DNA of 7,730 nucleotides from an uncultured Actinomycetes bacterium (GCA_903897475.1 CAIUBS010000131.1:1-7730), one strand, 5' to 3'; shown: positions 1-5,366, counted from the stretch's first letter. A program made the numbers and translations. Notes: a model not told the origin generated them from the letters alone.

Positions 1-1473
1 AGGAGTTTCAATAAAACCAAATGGTGTAACACGTGCATATGTTGCAAGGGATCCAATCAAACCAATGTTTGGACCTTCTGGAGTTTCAATCGGACACATG
101 CGACCGTAATGAGAAGGGTGCACATCTCGAACTTCAAAACCAGCTCGTTCACGAGATAGACCACCAGGTCCAAGTGCTGATAAGCGACGCTTGTGTGTCA
201 TACCTGAAAGTGGATTTGTTTGATCCATAAATTGTGAAAGTTGTGATGTTCCAAAGAACTCTTTAATTGAAGCAACAACTGGACGGATATTAATCAAAGT
301 TTGTGGCGTAATAGCCTCAACATCTTGGGTGGTCATGCGCTCACGAACTACACGCTCCATACGTGATAGACCGGTGCGTACTTGATTTTGAATTAATTCA
401 CCAACAGTACGAAGTCTGCGGTTACCAAAATGATCAATATCATCAGTTTCAACACGAACCTCTTTGCCGTACTCCATCAACGCATCTCCGCGATGTAGTG
501 CAACTAAGTAGCGAATCGTTCCAACAATGTCTTCAATAGTTAATAAGCCGCGGCTTAGATCTAACTCCATACCTAGCTTCTTATTAATCTTAAATCGACC
601 AACCTTTGCTAGGTCATATCGCTTTGGATTGAAATATAGATTTTCAATTAAATTTTGTGCTGCTTCTTTAGTTGGTGGCTCACCTGGACGCAGCTTGCGA
701 TAAATATCTAGTAATGCTTCATCTTGAGTTTCAACATTATCTTTTTCCAAAGTAAGTCTGATTGATTCAAACTCACCAAACTGCTCAAGAATTTGAGCAC
801 TGCTCCAGCCTAAAGCTTTTAAAAATATGGTAACTGATTGTTTACGCTTACGATCGATACGAACACCGACCATATCTTTCTTATCAACTTCAAACTCAAG
901 CCAAGCACCACGGCTTGGAATGATTTTAGAAGTAAAAATATCTTTGTCTGAAGTTTTTTCAATAGTACGTTCAAAATACACTCCAGGAGATCGAACAATC
1001 TGTGAAACAACAACACGCTCTGTTCCATTGATAACAAATGTTCCTCTTGGAGTCATTAATGGGAAGTCACCCATAAATACAGTCTGAGATTTAATTTCGC
1101 CTGTGATGTTATTTGTAAATTCAGCCGTTAAGAAAAGTGGAGCAGCGTAGGTAATATCGCGCTCTTTGCATTCTGCAATTGTGTACTTAGGTGGTTCGAA
1201 TCTGTGATCACGAAATGACAGTGACATCGATCCTTGAAAATCTTCAATTGGTGAGATCTCTTCAAAAATTTCTTCAAGACCAGATTGCTTAGGAACTTCG
1301 CCTCGGTTTGATTTCTCGGCATCGTTTAAGCGAGCGCGCCATGCTTCGTTACCAAGTAACCAATCAATACTTTCTAATTGAAGCGAAAGTAGATTTGGAA
1401 CTTCAAGCGGTTCACGAATCTTTGCGAATGAAACACGACGTGGTGCATGAGATTTAATTTTTGAAGCGGCCAA
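1..1473 (-). CDS. rpoB: RNA polymerase beta subunit, N-terminal 491 codons (cut by window edge)
   Basis: Beta subunit of DNA-dependent RNA polymerase, part of the catalytic core with alpha, beta' and omega. The minus-strand frame is open without interruption from a TTG at 1473-1471 to the window edge, about 491 of the roughly 1150-1200 residues usual in actinobacteria. I chose TTG because GGAGG lies 4 bases upstream and translation begins MAASKIKSHAPRRVSF, matching family N-termini. Conserved blocks read along the protein include SRGAWLEFEVD, VETDDIDHFGNRRLRT and ERMTTQDVEAITPQTL. The rifampicin-resistance region (FFGTSQLSQFMDQTNPLSG, then THKRRLSALGPGG) lies around residues 407-437, and the frame ends in PFGFIETP. 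Rifampicin-contact residues equivalent to E. coli Q513, D516, H526, R529 and S531 are all wild type; position 518 is Thr. It follows rplL after 142 bases containing a hairpin, so it is probably partly co-transcribed with the stalk genes. Confidence 0.98.
   Translation of the reverse strand, partial: MAASKIKSHAPRRVSFAKIREPLEVPNLLSLQLESIDWLLGNEAWRARLNDAEKSNRGEVPKQSGLEEIFEEISPIEDFQGSMSLSFRDHRFEPPKYTIAECKERDITYAAPLFLTAEFTNNITGEIKSQTVFMGDFPLMTPRGTFVINGTERVVVSQIVRSPGVYFERTIEKTSDKDIFTSKIIPSRGAWLEFEVDKKDMVGVRIDRKRKQSVTIFLKALGWSSAQILEQFGEFESIRLTLEKDNVETQDEALLDIYRKLRPGEPPTKEAAQNLIENLYFNPKRYDLAKVGRFKINKKLGMELDLSRGLLTIEDIVGTIRYLVALHRGDALMEYGKEVRVETDDIDHFGNRRLRTVGELIQNQVRTGLSRMERVVRERMTTQDVEAITPQTLINIRPVVASIKEFFGTSQLSQFMDQTNPLSGMTHKRRLSALGPGGLSRERAGFEVRDVHPSHYGRMCPIETPEGPNIGLIGSLATYARVTPFGFIETP
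172..252 (-). other. Rifampicin-resistance-determining region of rpoB
   Basis: This stretch encodes residues 408-434 of the partial beta subunit, aligning with E. coli 507-533 (cluster I). The usual sensitive-type residues are present (Q513, D516, H526, R529, S531, L533 in E. coli numbering). The only notable difference from Mycobacterium in the first half is Thr instead of Asn at the E. coli 518 position (codon 217-219). Confidence 0.9.
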
Positions 1474-1566
1474 AGTTTCCTCCAGTTGTCAACTGCGTTA
1501 AACACACGAAGACCACTAGGTCTGAGCCGCTATATGCTGAGGACCTATTGGTTTTTTCAAAATTGT

Positions 1567-1598
1567 GAAGGGGCAGAGTATCCAACCTCTGCCCCTTC
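1567..1598 (-). terminator. Hairpin between rplL and rpoB (attenuator or partial terminator)
   Basis: A perfect 12-bp inverted repeat (arms 1567-1578 and 1587-1598, core GGGGCAGAG / CTCTGCCCC) with an 8-base loop sits 17 bases past the rplL stop. On the minus strand it is followed by CACAATTTTG, so the T tract is short and displaced. In E. coli the rplL-rpoB spacer holds an attenuator that lets most transcripts stop after the stalk genes and a minority continue into rpoB. A similar role is inferred here. A full terminator is less likely unless rpoB has its own promoter in 1474-1560. Confidence 0.7.
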
Positions 1599-1615
1599 TG
1601 TCTAATTCAAGCTTT

Positions 1616-2002
1616 TTACTTGATTGTGACCTTTGCGCCAGCAGCCTCAAAAGCAGCCTTTGCCTTATCAGCAGTTGCCTTATCAGCCTTCTCAAGCAAG
1701 GTAGCTGGGGTAGCATCAACTAGATCTTTTGCCTCTTTTAAGCCAAGACTTGAGTTAAGTGCACGTACCTCTTTGATAACTGCAATCTTTTGTGAGCCAG
1801 CATCTTCAAGAATAATTGTGAACTCATCTTGAGCAGCATCTGCAGCTCCGCCAGCAGCGGCTCCGCCAGCAGCAGCAACTGCAACTGGTGCAGCAGCTGT
1901 TACATCAAACTCAGTTTCAAATGCTTTAACAAACTCTGTTAGTTCAACCAAAGACATATCTTTGAACTGACCTAATAGATCTGCGGTGTTTAGCTTTGCC
2001 AT
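1616..2002 (-). CDS. rplL: 50S ribosomal protein L7/L12
   Basis: Multicopy stalk protein that recruits translational GTPases (EF-Tu, EF-G, IF2, RF3) to the ribosome; its dimers dock on the C-terminal helix of L10. The 128-residue length is normal. Residues 1-33 form the dimerisation domain (LLGQFKDMSLVELTEFVKAF, ending EFDV). Residues 34-57 are a flexible Ala/Gly hinge, and from about residue 59 the C-terminal domain begins (EFTIILEDAGSQKIAVIKEV). The GTPase-contact helix reads LNSSLGLKEAKDLVDATP, in which the usual Gly of the SGLGL/TGLGL motif is Ser. The start is well supported: AAAAGGAAAG lies just upstream of the ATG. It sits 65 bases after rplJ behind a strong hairpin and before the rpoB spacer hairpin, a place where L12 can be made in excess over L10. 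Identity is certain; the Gly-to-Ser effect is unknown. Confidence 0.99.
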   Translation of the reverse strand: MAKLNTADLLGQFKDMSLVELTEFVKAFETEFDVTAAAPVAVAAAGGAAAGGAADAAQDEFTIILEDAGSQKIAVIKEVRALNSSLGLKEAKDLVDATPATLLEKADKATADKAKAAFEAAGAKVTIK

Positions 2003-2024
2003 GTTCTTTCCTTTTCTTCTAATC

Positions 2025-2066
2025 CCGACTCCAACTCTTGGTATGAGTACGGGGGTTGGGGGTCGG
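2025..2066 (-). other. Intercistronic stem-loop between rplJ and rplL
   Basis: The spacer can fold into a long stem. On the minus strand CCGAC (2066-2062) pairs with GTCGG (2029-2025) and CCAAC (2059-2055) with GTTGG (2035-2031), separated by a small CC/A internal loop and closed over a 19-base loop. It begins only 1 base past the rplJ stop and ends 22 bases before the rplL ATG, leaving the rplL ribosome-binding site free. L12 is needed in several copies per L10, so a structure protecting or promoting rplL translation fits, but the role is inferred. Confidence 0.55.
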
Positions 2067-2067
2067 T

Positions 2068-2694
2068 TTAGTTTTCTGTGCTTTCAGCAGCATTTGCTGC
2101 TTCAGCGACAACTTCTGGTGCTGTTTCAGCAACTACTTCTTCAATCTTTGCTTCGGTAGCAACTTCGGCAACTGGTGCCTCAGCTTTTACTTCAGCAACT
2201 GGTGCTGGTGCACCAGCTTCCATCTTGATGCGAAGGGCATCAAAGACTCGAGCAGCTTTTGCGATTGAACCTTTCATAGCGCCAGCAATCTTGGCAAGAA
2301 GAACTTCGCGGGATTCAAGATTAGCCAATTGCATAATCTCAGCAGTTGTAACTGCCTTACCCTCAAAAATTCCACCCTTGATAACTAGCAATGGGTTTTC
2401 TTTTGAAAAATCTCTTAATGCTTTAGCGGCATCAATTGGATCACCTTTAATAAATGCAACTGCTGATGGTCCGGCAAGCAGTGCTGGATCTAAATCCACA
2501 CCCGCCTCTTTAGCAGCAAGTTTAGTTAAGGTGTTTTTAACTACGGAGTACTTGTTCTTAGTACCAAGTGAGCGACGTAGTTGCTTCATTAAACCAACTG
2601 AAAGTCCGCGGTACTCAGTTAGCACAGTTGCATTTGCGGTGCGGAAATCTTCAACGATCTCTGCCACAGCAGCTGTCTTCTCTGGGGTTGCCAT
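2068..2694 (-). CDS. rplJ: 50S ribosomal protein L10 with extended Ala/Glu tail
   Basis: Base of the ribosomal stalk: binds 23S rRNA next to L11 and carries L7/L12 dimers on its C-terminal helix. In many bacteria the L10-L12 complex also represses its own mRNA leader. Residues 1-130 are a standard L10 fold (TVLTEYRGLSVGLMKQLRRS; NTLTKLAAKEAGV; GPSAVAFIKGDP). The stalk-binding helix follows at about 131-158 (VLLAKIAGAMKGSIAKAARV). From about residue 160 to 208 there is an Ala/Glu/Val/Pro-rich low-complexity tail with repeated APVAEV units. At 208 residues it is longer than the roughly 165-180 usual for E. coli or Mycobacterium L10. The start ATG has AAAGGA 6 bases upstream. The gene follows rplA after a 214-base spacer containing a leader-type terminator hairpin, which suggests separate control from rplKA. 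Confidence 0.98.
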   Translation of the reverse strand: MATPEKTAAVAEIVEDFRTANATVLTEYRGLSVGLMKQLRRSLGTKNKYSVVKNTLTKLAAKEAGVDLDPALLAGPSAVAFIKGDPIDAAKALRDFSKENPLLVIKGGIFEGKAVTTAEIMQLANLESREVLLAKIAGAMKGSIAKAARVFDALRIKMEAGAPAPVAEVKAEAPVAEVATEAKIEEVVAETAPEVVAEAANAAESTEN

Positions 2695-2715
2695 TTGGCA
2701 TCCTTTCTAAATAAG

Positions 2716-2770
2716 AAAAACCTCGGCGCATAAATGCACACGAGGCTATCGTTGGCACCTATGCGGGCTG
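2716..2770 (-). promoter_or_regulatory. L10-leader-like attenuator upstream of rplJL
   Basis: On the minus strand the 5-bp stem CCTCG (2745-2741) / CGAGG (2725-2721) encloses a second stem, GTGCA / TGCGC, with a 4-base loop, and is followed at once by TTTTTCTTATTT (2720-2709). This has the form of an intrinsic terminator 16-26 bases before the rplJ start. Upstream, CGCATA (2765-2760) is perfectly complementary to TATGCG (2732-2727), the 3' half of the inner stem. It could therefore act as an antiterminator that excludes the terminator. Gram-positive rplJ leaders are known to be controlled by L10(L12)4 through such alternatives. The pairings are visible; the mechanism here is inferred. Confidence 0.65.
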
Positions 2771-2786
2771 TTTTTTAAACAATTAC

Positions 2787-2822
2787 CTTTTAAAGATTTA
2801 CTTTAAAAGACCTGCAGTCTTT
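2787..2822 (-). repeat. Two overlapping inverted repeats in the rplA-rplJ spacer
   Basis: Reading the minus strand, AAAGAC (2822-2817) pairs with GTCTTT (2811-2806) around TGCAG. CTTTTAAAG (2809-2801) pairs perfectly with CTTTAAAAG (2795-2787) around TAAAT. The two hairpins share bases 2809-2806, so only one can form fully. They lie upstream of the rplJ attenuator and may be part of the same folded leader, or a protein-binding site near an rplJ promoter. I found no convincing -35/-10 pair here. Confidence 0.5.
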
Positions 2823-2869
2823 GGTTACTTTCTGCCTTACTAATTACTTAGTTCGACTGAATAAGCCAA

Positions 2870-2891
2870 GGGTAGGCCTTTGGGCCTACCC
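2870..2891 (-). terminator. GC-rich hairpin after rplA
   Basis: A perfect 9-bp stem (GGGTAGGCC at 2870-2878, GGCCTACCC at 2883-2891) closes over a 4-base loop 17 bases beyond the rplA stop. On the minus strand it is followed by TTGGCTTATT, only weakly T-rich. It probably terminates or thins transcription at the end of secE-nusG-rplK-rplA, or protects the 3' end. Weak T tracts are common in actinobacterial terminators. Confidence 0.65.
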
Positions 2892-2908
2892 AAGTCAAAA
2901 CAAGTTTC

Positions 2909-3619
2909 CTACTGGATCTGTGGTCCACCATCGCGAGCAATTGAGGTATCTAATTTGATGCCTGGGCTCATGGTTGATGAAACGGTGGCAGATTTAATAA
3001 ATCTTCCCTTTGACGAAGCAGGTTTAGCACGCATGACCTCTTCAATTGCAGCAGCATAATTTTCTGCTAATTGCTCAGCCGTAAATGAAACCTTTCCAAT
3101 TACAAAGTGAAGATTGGCATTTTTATCAATACGAAATTCAATCTTTCCACCCTTGATATCGCTAACCGCTTTTGCCACATCGGTAGTTACAGTTCCAGTC
3201 TTTGGATTTGGCATTAAACCGCGTGGTCCTAATACCTTTCCAAGGCGTCCAACCTTTCCCATTAACTCTGGTGTTGAAACGACTGCGTCATAATCAAGAC
3301 GACCCTTTGAAACTTCATCAATTAATTCATCAGCACCAACTATGTCAGCGCCGGCTGCACGTGCTTCTTCAGCGCGCTCGCCACCTGCGAAAACTAATAC
3401 TCGAGCAGTTTTACCTGTTCCATGTGGCAGGTTTACCGTTGATCGAATTGCTTGATCTGCTTTTTTAGGGTCAACACCCAAAAACAGAGCAACATCAACA
3501 GTTGCATCGTATTTAACGGTTGAGGTTTCCTTAACTAACTTCATAGCCTCACCTGGCAGATAAAGATTATCTAACTTAATCTTTTCAGCTGCTGCCTTAT
3601 ATTTCTTGCTTCGCTTCAT
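2909..3619 (-). CDS. rplA: 50S ribosomal protein L1
   Basis: Forms the L1 stalk at the ribosomal E site, binding 23S rRNA helices 76-78. In many bacteria it also represses its own mRNA by binding a similar RNA structure. The 236 residues match family length. Domain I is made of both termini (MKRSKKYKAAAEKIK at the start, SATVSSTMSPGIKLD near residues 210-224). Domain II, in the middle, contains the L1 signature GKVGRLGKVLGPRGLMPNPK at 121-140 and LGVDPKKADQ and NLPHGTGKTARV earlier. The ATG at 3619 is preceded by GAGGAG with 5 bases between. It follows rplK by 91 bases holding a putative L1 site and a 10-bp hairpin, so feedback repression acting on rplA translation is plausible. Confidence 0.99.
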   Translation of the reverse strand: MKRSKKYKAAAEKIKLDNLYLPGEAMKLVKETSTVKYDATVDVALFLGVDPKKADQAIRSTVNLPHGTGKTARVLVFAGGERAEEARAAGADIVGADELIDEVSKGRLDYDAVVSTPELMGKVGRLGKVLGPRGLMPNPKTGTVTTDVAKAVSDIKGGKIEFRIDKNANLHFVIGKVSFTAEQLAENYAAAIEEVMRAKPASSKGRFIKSATVSSTMSPGIKLDTSIARDGGPQIQ

Positions 3620-3638
3620 TTCTTCTCCTCATTTGTTA

Positions 3639-3662
3639 AATCTTGAAAGGACTTTCAAGATT
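3639..3662 (-). repeat. 10-bp inverted repeat just upstream of the rplA ribosome-binding site
   Basis: AATCTTGAAA (3639-3648) and TTTCAAGATT (3653-3662) form a perfect 10-bp stem with a 4-base loop, GTCC on the transcript. The stem ends 19 bases before the rplA ATG, leaving GAGGAG single-stranded. With the adjoining two-stem element at 3668-3701 it makes the rplK-rplA spacer almost wholly structured. No T tract follows, so it is unlikely to be a terminator. Confidence 0.6.
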
Positions 3663-3667
3663 GGGGT

Positions 3668-3701
3668 TGTGGTGATTTCGAACCAGCGAGGTTCTCCCAC
3701 A
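3668..3701 (-). promoter_or_regulatory. Putative L1-binding RNA element between rplK and rplA
   Basis: The transcript can form stem 1, UGUGG (3701-3697) with CCACA (3672-3668), then an asymmetric internal loop (GA on the 5' side, GAAAUCA on the 3' side). Stem 2, GAACC (3694-3690) with GGUUC (3684-3680), is capped by UCGCU. E. coli 23S rRNA in the L1-binding helix, as I recall it, reads GGUGGGAG on the 5' side and GAAAUACCACC on the 3' side. The spacer has GUGGGAG and GAAAUCACCAC in the same arrangement. L1 is known to recognise the same motif in rRNA and in its mRNA target, so I infer an autoregulatory L1 site placed directly before rplA rather than ahead of rplK. Confidence 0.65.
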
Positions 3702-3710
3702 GTTATTTAT

Positions 3711-4142
3711 TTAATTAGAGACAGTAATACCCATTGATCTGGCAGTACCGGCAATAATTCTTGATGCCATCTCTAAGTCATTAGCATTTAGATCCACCAT
3801 CTTTTGCTTGGCGATATCTTCAACTTGTGCCTTAGTTAGATTTGCAACCTTATCTTTGTGTGGAATTGATGATCCCTTTTCAATTCCAGCAGCTTTTAGG
3901 ATTAATCGAGAAGCTGGCGGTGTCTTAGTAATAAAAGTAAATGAGCGATCCTCAAAAACTGTGATTTCAACTGGGATGATATTTCCCTTTTGGCTCTCGG
4001 TAGCTGCGTTATAAGCCTTAACGAAATCCATAATGTTGACACCATGTTGACCAAGAGCAGGACCAACTGGTGGTGCAGGTGTGGCAGCTCCAGCTTGGAT
4101 CTGCAACTTAATCAGTGCGGTTACCTTCTTCTTCGGTGCCAT
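3711..4142 (-). CDS. rplK: 50S ribosomal protein L11
   Basis: Binds the GTPase-associated centre of 23S rRNA at the stalk base and helps couple elongation factors to GTP hydrolysis; target region of thiostrepton-type antibiotics. The 143 residues are the usual length. The N-terminal domain contains the proline-rich TPAPPVGPALGQHGVNIMDF (21-40), with Pro22 and Pro25 of the thiostrepton-contact face retained. NIIPVEITVFEDRSFTF follows, then the RNA-binding domain from about residue 72 (TKTPPASRLILKAAGI) to GTARSMGITV at the end. The ATG is preceded by AAAAGGAAAAAAT, a good ribosome-binding site. It lies 23 bases after nusG in the same run and before the L1-type spacer element. Confidence 0.99.
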   Translation of the reverse strand: MAPKKKVTALIKLQIQAGAATPAPPVGPALGQHGVNIMDFVKAYNAATESQKGNIIPVEITVFEDRSFTFITKTPPASRLILKAAGIEKGSSIPHKDKVANLTKAQVEDIAKQKMVDLNANDLEMASRIIAGTARSMGITVSN

Positions 4143-4165
4143 ATTTTTTCCTTTTCTCTGTCTTG

Positions 4166-4882
4166 TTAAATCTTTTGGACTTGATGGAATGAAAGTTCGA
4201 CTGGAGTCTCACGACCGAAAATCGATACTAAAACTTTTAGTTTTGCTTGCTCTGGCATAATTTCAGAGATAGTTGCAGGTAATGTCGCAAATGGTCCATC
4301 CATAACTGTTATGGATTCACCGATTGAGTAATCGACATCCTTCATCTCAATCTTGCCACCCTTCTTTAATGGACGAGGAGCCAAGATATTTTCAACTTCA
4401 GCAAGAGTCAGTGGAGATGGATGATGAGCATTGCCAACAAAGCCAGTTACACCCGGCGTATTTCTAACGCATGACCAAGATTCATCCGTTAATTCCATTC
4501 TTACCAAAACATAGCCAGGAAATACATTGCGCTTTACTACTTTAATTGCGCCATTCTTTAACTCTCTAACCTCTTCTTCGGGAACTTCAATTTGGAAAAT
4601 AAAATCTTCCATGTTTAAAGATTGAATACGGTTTACTAAATTTCCTTTAACTTTCTTTTCATAGCCAGCGTATGAATGGACTACGAACCACTCACCTGGT
4701 GCACTTCTAAGCGCAGCGCGAAATTCAGCATTCTCATCATTTTCCTCAGTTGTACTTTGTTCAACTTCATCTTCAATAACTGGGGCAATCACCTCTTCAA
4801 TTACTGGTGCAGACTCAGTTACTGCAAGTGCTGCCTCAAAAGCATCCACTGGTGGATTAGCAGGCGTTTCAATTGACATCAT
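4166..4882 (-). CDS. nusG: Transcription termination/antitermination factor NusG
   Basis: Elongation factor that binds RNA polymerase over the cleft through its NGN domain and links transcription to Rho or to the ribosome through its KOW domain. The 238 residues comprise an acidic, disordered-looking extension (1-60, rich in Glu, Asp, Ala, Val and Pro) and the NGN domain from W65 (WFVVHSYAGYEKKVKGNL; RNVFPGYVLVRMEL; NTPGVTGFVG) to about 170. The KOW domain spans about 187-238 (IGESITVMDGPFATLPATIS; SIFGRETPVELSFHQVQKI). Such N-terminal extensions are typical of actinobacterial NusG and absent in E. coli. Two adjacent ATGs (4882 and 4879) share one AAAGGA; the second has the better spacing, so the true protein may begin one residue later. 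It starts 15 bases after secE ends. Confidence 0.98.
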   Translation of the reverse strand: MMSIETPANPPVDAFEAALAVTESAPVIEEVIAPVIEDEVEQSTTEENDENAEFRAALRSAPGEWFVVHSYAGYEKKVKGNLVNRIQSLNMEDFIFQIEVPEEEVRELKNGAIKVVKRNVFPGYVLVRMELTDESWSCVRNTPGVTGFVGNAHHPSPLTLAEVENILAPRPLKKGGKIEMKDVDYSIGESITVMDGPFATLPATISEIMPEQAKLKVLVSIFGRETPVELSFHQVQKI

Positions 4883-4897
4883 ATTTTCCTTTTCGCC

Positions 4898-5122
4898 TTA
4901 ACCAAATATCCAGAAAGTAATTCTTGTTAATATTAAATCGAAAATCGAGACTACTAAAATCACAAAACCCACGAAAACTAAAACCACAGCGGTGTAGGTA
5001 GTTAACTGATTACGAGTTGGCCAAACAACTTTTGATAGCTCAGAAATAACTTGACGGTAGAACATGGCAATACGACCAAAGAGCCCTTTGGCTTCTTCAG
5101 TTGAGACGATCTCTTCGCTCAT
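4898..5122 (-). CDS. secE: Preprotein translocase subunit SecE
   Basis: Small membrane subunit that clamps SecY in the SecYEG protein-export channel. The 74 residues are typical of the short single-span form found outside Enterobacteria. There is a cytoplasmic N-terminus with an amphipathic stretch (about 13-30), the conserved motif ISELSKVVWPTR (26-37), and one transmembrane helix at about 42-64 (TAVVLVFVGFVILVVSIF). The ATG is preceded by AAAGGAAAAGG. It is the first protein gene of the run, 51 bases after tRNA-Trp and 15 bases before nusG. The secE-nusG pairing is near-universal in bacteria and supports the call. Confidence 0.98.
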   Translation of the reverse strand: MSEEIVSTEEAKGLFGRIAMFYRQVISELSKVVWPTRNQLTTYTAVVLVFVGFVILVVSIFDLILTRITFWIFG

Positions 5123-5173
5123 CTACCTTTTCCTTTCTTCGCTGTGCATTAAATCTTTTGTTAAAACTTCTTG

Positions 5174-5247
5174 CAGGGCAGGAGGGACTCGAACCCCCAA
5201 CCGGCCGCTTTGGAGACGGCAACTCTAGCCAATTGAGCTACTGCCCT
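5174..5247 (-). tRNA. tRNA-Trp (anticodon CCA)
   Basis: A complete 74-base cloverleaf on the minus strand. The acceptor AGGGCAG pairs with CTGCCCT, the D stem is GCTC/GAGT, and the anticodon stem is GCCGT/GCGGC with loop CTCCAAA. The anticodon CCA lies at 5213-5211. The variable loop has 5 bases, and the T stem GGGGG/CCCTC carries loop TTCGAGT. The discriminator is G73, a tryptophan identity base. The 3' CCA is not encoded (GCAAG follows), so it must be added enzymatically. In actinobacteria tRNA-Trp commonly lies just before secE, and the 51-base gap here suggests co-transcription with processing at the tRNA 3' end. Confidence 0.98.
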
Positions 5248-5366
5248 TTGTCCCGAATTAAGGCATGAAAAATCATGACCTAATACAAGCGCCGGGTGCG
5301 AAAGTGTAGAGGAGGCAACGTAAGAAGGTAAAACTGGGATAAAAATGAAGCCAGTTTTAGGCGTAG
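5248..5366. promoter_or_regulatory. Divergent promoter region between tRNA-Trp/secE and aspC
   Basis: These 119 bases hold no gene and must contain the start signals for both directions. For tRNA-Trp, a weak candidate on the minus strand is TACACT, 17 bases, TATTAG, ending about 30 bases before the tRNA. Its match to consensus is poor. For aspC, a GATAAAAAT segment (5338-5346) lies inside a 9-bp inverted repeat. Neither promoter can be fixed from sequence alone. Confidence 0.45.
5329..5359. repeat. 9-bp inverted repeat flanking an AT-rich core upstream of aspC
   Basis: TAAAACTGG (5329-5337) and CCAGTTTTA (5351-5359) are perfect inverse complements separated by 13 bases that include GATAAAAAT, a -10-like segment. 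The right arm ends 7 bases before the upstream aspC ATG. It could be a dimeric repressor operator or a stem-loop in the aspC leader. No T tract or convergent gene makes a terminator likely. Confidence 0.5.

Noticed and set aside
33..230. Plus-strand small frame opposite rpoB
   Set aside because: It lies wholly within the conserved rpoB coding sequence, with no ribosome-binding site or motif.
2051..2066. G-quadruplex in the plus-strand G-rich run
   Set aside because: Only two runs of five G occur, plus GG; four runs are not available. The bases are used in a hairpin on the transcript.
2078..2710. Long plus-strand open frame (about 210 codons) opposite rplJ
   Set aside because: It mirrors the Ala/Glu-rich rplJ codons, has low-complexity composition and no recognisable motif. 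rplJ on the other strand is certain.
2841..2869. Promoter for rplJ (TTGGCT, 17 bases, TAATTA on the minus strand)
   Set aside because: The -10 matches consensus at only two positions and the -35 lies beside the rplA hairpin; too weak to call.
3668..3701. tRNA fragment, because the minus strand contains a T-loop-like GGTTCGAAATC
   Set aside because: No flanking acceptor, D or anticodon arms pair. The match to the 23S L1-binding helix explains the bases better.
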